A DNA stretch of 64,000 bases from the NCBI GenBank assembly GCA_033977485.1, contig CM066998.1, positions 30,567,501 through 30,631,500 of the forward strand. The letters are read 5' to 3'. Shown in pieces: positions 54,311 through 64,000 of the stretch (within the stretch, counting starts at the first letter, position 1; each line of letters begins with the position of its first letter). The position numbers and the translations under genes are program-made. The notes beneath the pieces are model-generated. The model did not search any database and was not told the DNA's origin. It worked only from the letters and a program-made list of their open reading frames with translations. Origin of the DNA: Hydrangea macrophylla (lineage: Eukaryota > Streptophyta > Magnoliopsida > Cornales > Hydrangeaceae).

Positions 54311-57299
54311 TGTTAGGGATTATACTAAAAGACATGCTTCATGTAGTTGATTTATTATTTATTTAATAAAATCAATTATTTATTTTTTTTGAGAATATGT
54401 GGATACTGTTTGCATTATATTATTTATATTTAATATTGTGCATGTGTGTCTCTCATTCTACATAGCAGGTGGTTTGGTGTGTAGAGTTCAGCTTACACAT
54501 GGAAGATCAGACCGTTGGATTTTATAGAATGTAAGATTTTGGTTTACAGTCTTAGATGGGATTGGACACACCATCAGTAGGACTGCCGCATGGTGATGTA
54601 GTAGGTTTGTCTTGACTGCGAGAAACAGTACAGTTTCAACTCACTATGTTGGTACACTTTGTGTATTAAACAGGACTGACTTGGGGTAATTATTTTTGTA
54701 CTGACTTATAAGATAATTAATACCTCATGGCTACTATGGTGCTTATACTCTAAATCCTAAGTTAATTTATAGACACGTACATTTGATATTTACACTTTGA
54801 TCCCTAAAAGGGTGAGATCCTTAAATGGGTCAATACTTCATTGGATTGGGTGACAATATTAATTGTGTGGTGGTTATTAATTAATGTTGGAATCTATGTT
54901 TCAATTTTGGGATTGATGATATTCCCTTGAGAAGACTTATACGTTTTGATTATGTCAAACCATGCAAGTGGATTTTGTATCCGACATATCAAATAAGTTT
55001 AGCAGAGGATCTCAAGGAATTTTAAGAGATTATTTAAATATGATTGTCAGTAATTATATTTAATTAATAGATATCTGTAATCTTAACATAGGGAGATAAT
55101 AAGCATTTAATTACATAGAGCTCAAAATATATTTTTGAGATAAGGGTAGGAGTGTAATTATAATTCTTTATTGGTATAAATTATAATTTGCGAAAATAAG
55201 AATCTGATTCAGTTCGAATTAGGGTTTTCTATTTCCATAAGGAAGCCTATTCCTTATTGACTTCTTATAGTCCCTATCGTAGCCTATACATATGCTACTT
55301 TGGCTCTCTTCTATGTTTGCATCACTACAACAAAATAGGCCTTTAAAGATAGAAAAAAGTGTTGCAATAGGTCACAAAAAATGTCACTAGTTATTATACC
55401 AACACTTAGTTAAGTGTCATAATAGGTGTTGTCGCTAAGCCTTGTTAAGACACTTACCCAAGTGTTAGTAAAACTGTCAGTAAAGGTTTACTCTATAACG
55501 ACAAAGAAAAAGTGTCATTAAAAGTGTCACTAAATGTTACTTTTGAAGTGACATATATTTGTGAGTAATGACAAAACAAAATTGTCATTAGAATTGGCAC
55601 TAGAAGCTACTTTTACTAACATATATATGTTTGTGTCGCTATGAGTATCACTAGAAATTGCACAAATTTTTTTTTCCTAGCAGTCTACCAAGTTTTGAAC
55701 TTAAGACCTCATTGAATGTGTAGTAGCTTGATTCCGCTTGACCAAATATCCAACTTTTAACTACAAGTACGAAAAATATTTATTTGTATATAATAAAATC
55801 ATGTACTATTAACATATGTTTAAAATATTAGACACCATTAGTAATATATTTTATATTACTAATATATTTACTTATTTTTATATTATATATTACTATAGTT
55901 ATTATTATTGAATACATTTATTTAATTTATTATTTAAGTAATTAATTTTTATTAAATTTAATAACATAGAGCACTAACAAAATAACTATGTATCCAATAC
56001 AAATAGAACATCAATACAGTCTAGGGGCATAATTGTTTTTTGAACAAATTAAAATCACCTTATATTTATGTCACCAAACACCTACATAATATTTTCTTCC
56101 ACTGTTACCACTTTTACAATACATTACCCAAACATCATGACTATTATAATCTATTCTGACAAAAGTAATTTCAAAGCTATCGCAATCGCAAAGCGGAAGC
56201 CATTCTAAATTGTGTTGTATATTTTCCCTTGTGTTTTTCTTCATGCTTAAATAACATTAAAGATTAAAAAAAATAGACAGCATTATCGACGTCATTTTAT
56301 TAAAGTAGGACTGAGGGCAAACGTTTAAATTTCAAACGCCGTTAATTAACAGCATTGGTTTACAAATGCCGTTAATTATTGGCATTTTGTATGAAAATGC
56401 TGTTAAGTATTGGCATTTAACTACCAAGTGCTGTTATTTGCAAGCGCTCTTTAAAATCTTGGCAATTAACAACACTTATTTTTTTAAAAAAATGTTAGTA
56501 ATTAAAGGTATATTTTTAAACGCTGGGTCATGCCATTTTTCTTGTTATGTTAAATTATTTATTTATTGAGACAATTCTCTCTTCATAAAGAAAAAAATTA
56601 ATAAGTGTTGTTATTTTGTACTTTTGAATACACTTATTTTCTTTTGTAGAGACAGAAAATTATGTGTTTTTCAAGTAACTTCTAAAGCCATGTTTTTTAT
56701 TTTTTATTTATTTTTTTTAGAGACAGACAATTATGTGTCTTTACAAATAACTTCTAAGGACACTTATTTTCTTTTTAAAAGACAAAAAATCATATGTCCT
56801 TAGAAGTAACTTCTAAAGACAATTATTTTCTTTTGTAGAAACAAAAAATTAAGTGTCCTTACAAGTAACTTTTAAAGACAATTATTTTCTTTTGTAGAGA
56901 CGAAAAATTATGTGTCGTTACAAGTAACTTCTAAAGGCACTTTTATTTTTTGTCTCAAAATAAATGTCTCTATAGGCCATTTTGTTGTAGTGCATTTTTC
57001 TAAAAGAGCACAATAACTCAGAATAGAAAAGAGAGAATAAAAGAGGGAGAGCAGAAAACAAAAAGAATTTCGAAAGAGCCCACACTCAATTCGATATTCT
57101 GGCAGCAGAGGAATATGGTAAAAGATCATGAACTATTATCGAGCTCGTGTTCTCGATTCGTCTACTACAGCAATCTACTTTTGCAATTCAAGGTAACCCT
57201 AGTTCCGCCCTTGTAGGGTTATTATAGCTTTCACAAAATTTTTTGCAGTACCAATTTATACTCGCTGCCAACGGATTCTAGGAACATAGTTTCCTAACA
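54311..57299 (+). repeat. 3' LTR of the Copia element (contains the CACTA element)
   Basis: TGTTAGGGAT at 54311 and TTTCCTAACA at 57299 are inverted ends. Without the 1670-bp CACTA insertion it is about 1.3 kb. Confidence 0.8.
55323..56992. mobile_element. Non-autonomous CACTA element (1670 bp)
   Basis: Ends CACTACAACAAAATAGGCC and GGCCATTTTGTTGTAGTG, nearly perfect inverted repeats, with the 3-bp duplication CAT (55320-55322 and 56993-56995). The left side has many AGTGTCA-type subterminal motifs; the right side has about five 60-bp tandem units (TTTTCTTTTGTAGAGAC to AAGTAACTTCTAAAG, 56640-56945). It is AT-rich inside with no transposase. Confidence 0.93.
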
Positions 57300-60200
57300 G
57301 GAGCATCGAGTGTACCAAGTGGATTAAGGGCAGAACCATGAGTGGATAAAGGGAAAGGAGTCGTACAACATCAAGGGTGATGTTTCCAGCTTAGGCCGGG
57401 GAATACGGATGATACAGTCGTATCAGGTATTCTTCCTATTTGTTCATATCATGTATGTATACTCATGGATTCTGGTTCAACGCATTCATTTTGTGTCACG
57501 TGATTTTGTTAAGCATTTAACTGTTGAGTCTGAACCACTAGGATGTGATTTGAGCGTATTATTATCCACTAGTGAATCGTTAGTAACTTCTTCGGTATTC
57601 AAGTTGTGTGAGATCAAGATAGGTAATAAGTCTTGAGAGTTGATTTGATTGCGTTGATAATAAATTACTTTGATGTTATCTTGGGTATGGATTGGTTGTC
57701 GGTCAATCAAGCTAAAATCGATTGTGAGCAAAAATGGGTTAGTTTCTATCCATCAAGACAAGAAGAGTTCACTTTTCAGTATAAGGGTCTGACCGTACCA
57801 CCATACTTGATATCGACGATTCAAGCAAGTAAGATGTTGAAGAAAGGTTGTTCAGATTTTTTATGTTCTGTTGTTGACACACGAGTCCTTGGACCACTAG
57901 TAGAAGACATTCCAATAGTTTGAGAATTTCTAGACATTTTTGCCGATGAGTTACCTGATGTATTGATTGAAATAGAGCTTGAGTTCATGATAGAAGTAAT
58001 ACCAGTGTCACAAATATCCAAAGCACCATACCGAATGGCACCAATAGAGTTAAAAGAATTAAAAGTTGAGTTACAGGAGCTGCTTGAGAAGGGTTTTATC
58101 TGACCTAGTATTTTGCTGTGGGGAGCTCTAGTTTTGTTTGTGAAGAAGAAGGACGGGACAATGCTTATGTGCATCGACTATAGAGAGTTCAATAAGTTGA
58201 CTGTCAAGAACAAATATCCGTTGTGAATAGATGACTTGCTTGATCAGTTACAAGGAGCTTAGGTATTTTTGAAGATTGACTTGAGATCCGGTTACCACTA
58301 GTTAAAAGTCAAGGAGGAAGATGTTAAGAAGACAGCTTTCAGGACTAGATATGGTCACTTTGAATTTTTGGCTATGCCATTTGGAGTGACTAACACACCA
58401 GCTGCTTTCATGGATTTGATGAATCGTGTTTTCAAAGACTACTTGGAAGAGTTTGTTATTGTGTTTATAGATGATATCCTAATCTACTCCAAGAGCGTCG
58501 AAGATCATGAGCACCATCTGTGATTAGCTTTACACTGACTACGTGAGAAGAGATTGTTCAACAAATTGAAGAAGTGTGAGTTTTGGTTGATAGAGATTGC
58601 TTTTCTTGGACATAAAGTATCAACGAAAGGAATTTCTGTAGATCCTTAGAAGATAGAAGCAGTTATGAAGTGGGTGAGACCTATGAATGCGACAGAGATC
58701 CAAAGTTTCCTAGAACTGGTTATTATCGGAGATTGGTAAAAGACTTTTCACATATTGCAATGCCGATGAATAGTTGATGAGGAAAGATGTTGCATTTGTA
58801 TGGAGTCTGAAATGTAAGAAAAGTTTTCAAGAGTTGAAGGGTTGACTAGTGAAGGCACCAATCTTAGCCATTCTGACGGTGACTGAAGGGTTTATCATTT
58901 ACAATGATGCTTCATATCGAGGTTTAGGTTGCGTTCCTATGCAAGGTGACAAGGTCTTTGCATATACGTCGAGATAACTTAGACCACATGAGAAGAAATA
59001 GCCGACACATGATCTAGAATTGGCCACTGTGACTTTTGCATTGAAGATTTGGCATCATTACCTATACGGGGAGAAATGTAAGATGTATGCAGATCATAAA
59101 AGTTTAAAGTATTTGTTCACTCAACGAGATTTGAATATGAGGCAAAGGAGATGGTTAGAGCTAATGAAGGACTATGATTTGTCAATTTAATATCATCCGG
59201 GCAAGGTGAATGTAGTCGTCGATGCTCTGAGTCATAAAACACCAACCAATATAGCAACATATTTGACTTCTCAGAGAGAGTTGATTCGAGATATGGAGAA
59301 CTTGGAACTTGGAACTTGAAGTGATTCCGAGGATTGAAAGTGGATTGATGTTGACAATCGTGGCACAACCACTCTTAATTCACGAGATCATGGAGAAACA
59401 ACTTCAAGATGTAGCTTTGAAGAAAATTTGTGATGAGATTCTGATAGGTAAATAGCCGAGATTCACTTTTGAAAATAATGTTTGGAGATTGAGAGGTAGA
59501 ATTTGTGTGCCCAACGAGAAAGAATTGAAACGGACCATTCTAGAGGAAGCACATAATATAAAGTACACCGTTCATCTAGGAAGTACCAAGATGTATAGAG
59601 ACTTTAGAGATGTTTGTTGGTGGCCGGGAATGAAGACAGAGATAGCACGCTATGTTTCACGATGTACGAGTTGTCAATAAGTGAAGGTTGAATGCCAAGT
59701 ACCTTCGAGATTATTATAACCGTTACCGATAGCTGAGTGGAAATGGTAACACATTACAATGGACTTTGTTAGTGGTTTTCCGAGGTCTAAGAAATCAAAT
59801 GCTATTATTTGGGTGATCATTGATCGTTTGACAAAGTTATCGCACTTCCTACCGCTTCGAGCAACTAAGCCAATGAAGTTAGCTAAGTTGTATATTCGCG
59901 AGGTTCTGAGACTATATGGTATTCCAGTTTCTATTATTTCAGATAGAGATAATAGTTTTACATCAAACTTTTGGAGGGCCTTGCAAGAAGCAATGGGTAC
60001 CAAATTGCATTTCAGTACCGCTTATCACCCTCAGACCAATGGTCAATCAGAAAGAGTAATTCAGATTTTGGAAGACATGCTTCGTCTATGTGTACTTGAT
60101 TTTCAGGGTGATTGGGAAGACCATTTGCCATTAATTGAGTTTGCATATAACAACAATTTTTAGTCGAGTATTAGAATGGCTCCTTATAAAGCTTTGTATG

Positions 60201-60799
60201 GTCGTGTATGTCGTTCACTGTTAGACAGATGTCGAAAAAAGAATGATTGAAGGGTCAAGAATTGTGCAAGAGATAACGGATAAGATAAAGGTAATTTGAC
60301 AATGGTTACTGACAACTCAGAGTAGTATAAGAGTTATGCCAACAAGCGTAGTAGACCATTGGAATTTGACGTAGGCGATTTGGTTTACTTAAAGGTGTCA
60401 CCTTCAAAGGGGATTACTAGATTTAGGAGATACAGGAAACTCAATCTGAGATATATAGGACCTTTTGAATCATTGGGAGAGTTGGACCCGTGGCATATCG
60501 ATTGGAGTTGCCGAATGAGTATGCTCAAGTTCACAACATTTTCTATGTGTCATTGCTACGTAAGCATTTGGTAGAAGATAGAGATTAAGTGATGAATTCG
60601 ACACCAAATGAGATTCAGAGTGATTTAACGTATGTTTTGTATATGGTAGAGATCTTGGATTGGAAGGATCAAGTCTTACGAAACAAAGTGATATCGAAGG
60701 TGAAAGTGTTATGACGTAGCCAAACGACAGAAGAAATGACGTGGGAAATAGAGAATGAGATATGTACTCAGTATCCGCACCTTTTTGATACATGAGGTA
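57300..60799 (+). pseudogene. pol: Element 5 protease-RT-RNase H-integrase-chromodomain remnant
   Basis: Protease from about 57460 (DSGSTHSF, then VILGMDWL), RT with [45 protein letters not shown] and FIDDILIYS, RNase H with DASYRGLGCV and [20 protein letters not shown], integrase with a zinc-region end (SRCTSCQ), MDFVSGFP, SDRDNSFTSNFW and GQSERVIQILEDML, and a C-terminal part with FDVGDLVYLKVSP and a chromodomain-like ILDWKDQVLRNK to YPHLF. At least fifteen stops and a few frame changes. Several stops stand where CGA or CAG is expected, consistent with C-to-T decay of methylated DNA. Confidence 0.85.
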
Positions 60800-60837
60800 T
60801 AAGTTCGGGGACAAACTTCTTTTAAGGGGGAGAGAAT

Positions 60838-62931
60838 TATAACACCCATAATCGTGTTAATGCATTTCATTATATGGTCATGCATGATTATGTGTTGTGA
60901 TGTGCATTTTAGCACATGTGTGAGTGAGTTTTGGCTCACGAGTCGATTTGGCTGTCTGTGTAAGAGAAACCTTTGAGACTGTGTTGAATGATGTTTTGTT
61001 GTGATGTCTCTCTGAGATTGAGACGGTCATTGTGGAATACCTTAAATGTTTATCTGGAAATAAATGTTTATCTGTGTATTTCACTGTCTGTATTATTTTT
61101 TGGTTTAGAATATATTTCTATTGTTAATTTTAGCATCCTTGTGAGGACGAATTAAAACACTACTAATTTGGTAGGCTAATTAGCAATTTTGTAAAATCAT
61201 GTGAGACTGCGTTTTAGCAACCAAGCAGAACTTAGGCAAAAACTTTTACAATTTTTAGTTTTCACTCGTGAAGCTATGAATTAGCCATGGTAGAAGTTTC
61301 AGAGAATAATTAGAAGTTTTGAGAACTTATGGAGAGGTAAACGTATTTTTCGAGAGTCGTGCCTATATATAGAAACTCATGAGATATTTTCATTAGTTAA
61401 CCTAATTTTAGAAAGTCAAGAGAGAGGAGATTTGGGGATTTGGTTGCTTAGAGTTTTTGGTGCAAATCGACCATCTTCTGTCTGTTTGTTTTTCCCCATA
61501 TTTCATATTCGAACTCCTTAAGGTAAGGGCTTTATTTTGATATCTATTAGGCCTTGTTTGGCTAAGTTTTTCGAAAAGTCATTTTTTAGAATTTCATAAA
61601 AAGTTGATAATCAAATTCTTGATCGATAGGAATCATAGTAGACAGACTTCTGCACGATCTTTGTGCTTGAGTTTTCTTTGGATCGAATTCTTAGAGCGTT
61701 ATTCGGAGGTGAGTGATTCAACTATGTGTTTTGAAATGATTTCTTGACATGTATTCATATTTTGTATGAAAAGCATGTGTTAGATTATAGATATATATTG
61801 TTTAGTTCATATTGGGCGTCTATATTGATAAGTAGGCCCAATTGTACAATGAAATATTTTGATTATGTTGATAGAATGGTGAAATATATTTGACCATGTT
61901 TAGTTTCTAATTGGGTCAAAGTAGTGCAAGTATCAAGCCATCCTTGTGGAGTCGTTATAGGCATAAGGCCGCATGTTTGAAGAAAAGAAATGTGGGTCTT
62001 ACCTTTTTATGTGGAATTATTGGCGAGGAGTCGCGGATTAGGAGTGTGGAACGTACACGTGGGATCTCCGGAGACTAGTATGAAATGTAGAGATGTGAAT
62101 GCGAGCATGTTTATCATTCATGTGCATTTGTTGTTTTATTCACTAAGCGTTAGCTTAAACAAATTGAATAACCAATTTAGGTGTTAATATTGGCGAGGAA
62201 TCGTAGAAGTGAACACGTGGGTTTAGGAGTTCTTGTTGAAGGCAACTTGTCATGTCTATCTCGTAGTTTTGACATAACAATGTTGTAATAAGGATTTTAT
62301 GACCTTTTGACTATGTTTAAATTAGATTCGTAGAACGGATTCATAATATTGCAATAGAAGGTAATCCTTTGTAATTGTGCTTTGGTAAAGTTGTAATCTA
62401 GTTGGGGTCATTTGTTATGAGTTTGGAGTACGTGTTTAATCCCTGGTTGAATTTAGAAAGCTTTTAAACTTGAAAATCTGTAGAATGCCTTGCTGTTAGA
62501 AAACGGTCGACTAGTTTGTGAGTGTAGTCGACTGGATCCCTTTTGTGAACGAGACACTTCTTTAGGTATAGTCGACTTGTCCCCCGACACAGTCGATTAG
62601 TTTATGTTTTTAGGGGTTATCTTTGTGCTTGCTTAGAGTTTAGTTGACCGAACAGTACAGTCGGCTAGGAATTTGGCACTCCAGTCGACTGGACATAGAA
62701 AATAGTTGACTGATTATGTTTCAAAAAATCAAACTTTCTGCAGGACCAGTCTCAGTCGACTTGGCATGAGGTGCAGTCGACTAGACCCCTAGTTTTAAAA
62801 AAAATGATTTGTTTTGTTTTTCCGCTGCGTTTTCTTAAAACTAATTTTTTTTGGGAACGTTAATGAATTGGTTTAGTCTTGGTGGCGTCACACGGGCTCC
62901 GGTTCTGCTATTGTGGGACTGGGCTGTGACA
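60838..62931 (+). repeat. 3' LTR of element 5
   Basis: Preceded by TTTTAAGGGGGAGAGAAT. TATAACACCC to TGTGACA, 2094 bp. TATA box GCCTATATATAG at 61361-61372. Lacks the hAT and Athila insertions of the 5' LTR. Confidence 0.9.
62503..62787. promoter_or_regulatory. Decayed GTCGAC cluster in the element 5 3' LTR
   Basis: Counterpart of 51930-52212; roughly half of the boxes keep the GTCGACT core. Confidence 0.6.
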
Positions 62932-62936
62932 TTTTT

Positions 62937-63801
62937 CCTTATTTTCTCCAAAGTCCTCTTACCAAGTCCTCTCCACAAACTAGCCAGAGTGACACTGGTA
63001 CTTCAAAGGATCCCACTAATTTACTTCAACCACCCAAGGTTCTTCAGCCTCAAAAAATCTCTTTCCTCAACTCCCTTCTTCAGCCATGGGATCAGGTTTG
63101 TCACCTTATGTTGTTTCAACCTCCTCGAGCTCTCAGAATGTTAAAGAACTTCGTCTCAGAGTACAAAACATCATACTGATCCTTGATCAAAGAACAAGCT
63201 CAGGTCCCCTACCCCTAAAGCCAACTCCAACTGTGGCCACTCCTATATATATTGAAGCCCAGCTCCAAGCCAGGGATCTCTTGGCTTCTTTGCGTCCTTC
63301 AACTTTTCCGAATGCCATGGGCCAACAAGAGGCTATAGAGAGTGCGGTCTTTCTACTTTCCACAAATTTCATCGACTCCTCTTCTTCATCATCATCGGCT
63401 TCCTTCATGCACCAATTTAAGAAGATTGCAACTGATAGAGCTGAAGCTACATAGAAGATAACTAATGTGAAGGAATTTTTTTAGAAACGAGAAAAGGTGG
63501 CCTACCAATGCATTCTTTTGGCCGACGCTACTAAGGCATGAGTGAAAAGCTCTGCCTTATTGTTAGAAAACATCAAAAAACTGAAGGCTGATATGGAGAA
63601 GATGGAAGCAGAATATGCTTCTCAACAGGTTGATTTGTAAAAAGTCCCTGAGCAACTAGACCAATTGACTAATGAAATTTTTGCTCTAGACGTGCCAGAA
63701 GAGTCATGGCTGACAGTGCAGAAAGCTACAAAGTACACTTTGGCTCAAATCGATGATAAGTGGACTCAAGCCTTGATTCTTCTTGCTCCTTTCTTCCCTT
63801 G
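62937..63801 (+). pseudogene. PMD-type gene remnant, 3' part (coiled-coil tail)
   Basis: Continues the sequence cut at 42364. A Ser/Thr/Pro-rich segment with PKVLQPQKISFLNSLLQPW leads to SSSSQNVKELRLRVQNIILI, then QLQARDLLASLRPSTFPNAM and, after stops, a heptad-like stretch (ENIKKLKADMEKMEAEYASQ, about 63568-63627). Long coiled coils after a PMD or similar domain are common in plant transposon-derived proteins. In-frame stops at 63452, 63482, 63539 and 63638 and a final TGA at 63799 show decay. Confidence 0.5.
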
Positions 63802-64000
63802 ATCTCTTTTAATGTTTAGATACTTGGTAGACTCCTTCGTATTTTTGGGTTTGAATCTTTTACAAGGTGGCCATGGGGCCACAACTATGGATTTTATTTT
63901 AGCCATATTTTGGCTTTTTGCATGATGTGTCTAGTTTTTTTACATATATATAGGCATGGTTTTACTTCCCAGCACATCATATTGCCATGGATTTCTGTTT
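63802..64000. other. Unassigned right edge
   Basis: T-rich sequence after the last stop of the PMD-type remnant, possibly its 3' UTR. Nothing else seen. Confidence 0.4.

Larger units (their letters stand above)
53412..57299 (+). mobile_element. 5'-truncated Ty1/copia element
   Basis: Carries the end of RT, RNase H and a 3' LTR (54311-57299) but no 5' LTR, gag, protease or integrase. The left edge lies near 53412 within element 5 gag. Since the left side is truncated, no target duplication can be tested; a deletion at the junction probably also removed the gag zinc knuckle of element 5. Confidence 0.8.
42370..62931 (+). mobile_element. Element 5: Tekay-like chromovirus, heavily decayed and nested
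   Basis: 5' LTR 42370-52354 (interrupted), tRNA-iMet primer-binding site, gag, protease, RT, RNase H, integrase, chromodomain-like end, purine tract and 3' LTR 60838-62931. Five T at 42365-42369 and at 62932-62936 are the target duplication. Both LTRs begin TATAACACCC and end TTGACA/TGTGACA, so the ends are TA..CA rather than TG..CA. LTR divergence by eye is around 10 percent. It hosts hAT, Athila, Copia and CACTA insertions. Confidence 0.88.

Overview
This window is flowering-plant nuclear DNA, probably a heterochromatic or intergenic block. The evidence is Ty3/gypsy and Ty1/copia elements of plant lineages (Tat, Athila, Tekay-like and Copia), plant-type primer-binding sites (tRNA-Asp, tRNA-iMet and a Tat/Ogre-type site), CACTA, hAT and Mutator-like elements, and plant mobile domain (PMD) coding sequence. 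The species cannot be told from the sequence. I see no intact single-copy host gene. Almost everything is transposable element, much of it nested.

Layout. (1) 1-16133: a minus-strand Tat-lineage element. Its 5' LTR is at 12840-16133, followed by gag and pol. Beyond pol, on the opposite strand, lie a six-exon PMD gene and a second ORF resembling DUF7745 proteins. Its 3' LTR lies off the left edge. It is inserted in (2) 16134 to about 28823: a minus-strand Athila element with gag-pol, two extra ORFs and a 5' LTR. (3) About 28824-37515: degenerate Athila-related sequence on the plus strand: promoter-like DNA, an ORF remnant, and a tail-LTR-tail-LTR series. (4) 37516-38790: one arm and one complete copy of a Mutator-like foldback element. 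(5) 40260-42369 and 62937-63801: two halves of a decayed PMD-type gene, split by (6) 42370-62931: an old Tekay-like chromovirus with matching T5 target duplications. Its 5' LTR holds a hAT element (42538-43254) and a young non-autonomous Athila element (44404-51546). Its body holds a truncated Copia element (about 53412-57299), whose LTR holds a CACTA element (55323-56992).

Cis-acting signals that recur between elements are more notable than the coding content. A block able to form three consecutive hairpins, with invariant stems and variable loops, sits about 90-130 bp before the 3' LTR in four diverged Athila-type copies. Clusters of CpG-rich palindromes with a different core per family (GCCGCGGCGGC, GATCGATC, GTCGAC) occur in LTRs. 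In the Tat and Athila elements they are repeated in front of the extra internal gene. This suggests that extra ORFs have acquired a copy of the element's own control module.

The autonomous elements here all look inactive: the Tat element has a broken protease active-site motif and an integrase stop, Athila element 2 has several stops and a frameshift, and the chromovirus is heavily decayed. The youngest is the non-autonomous Athila element, whose LTRs differ at about a dozen sites in 1.64 kb. It encodes a Tyr/Gln-rich protein that I do not recognise.
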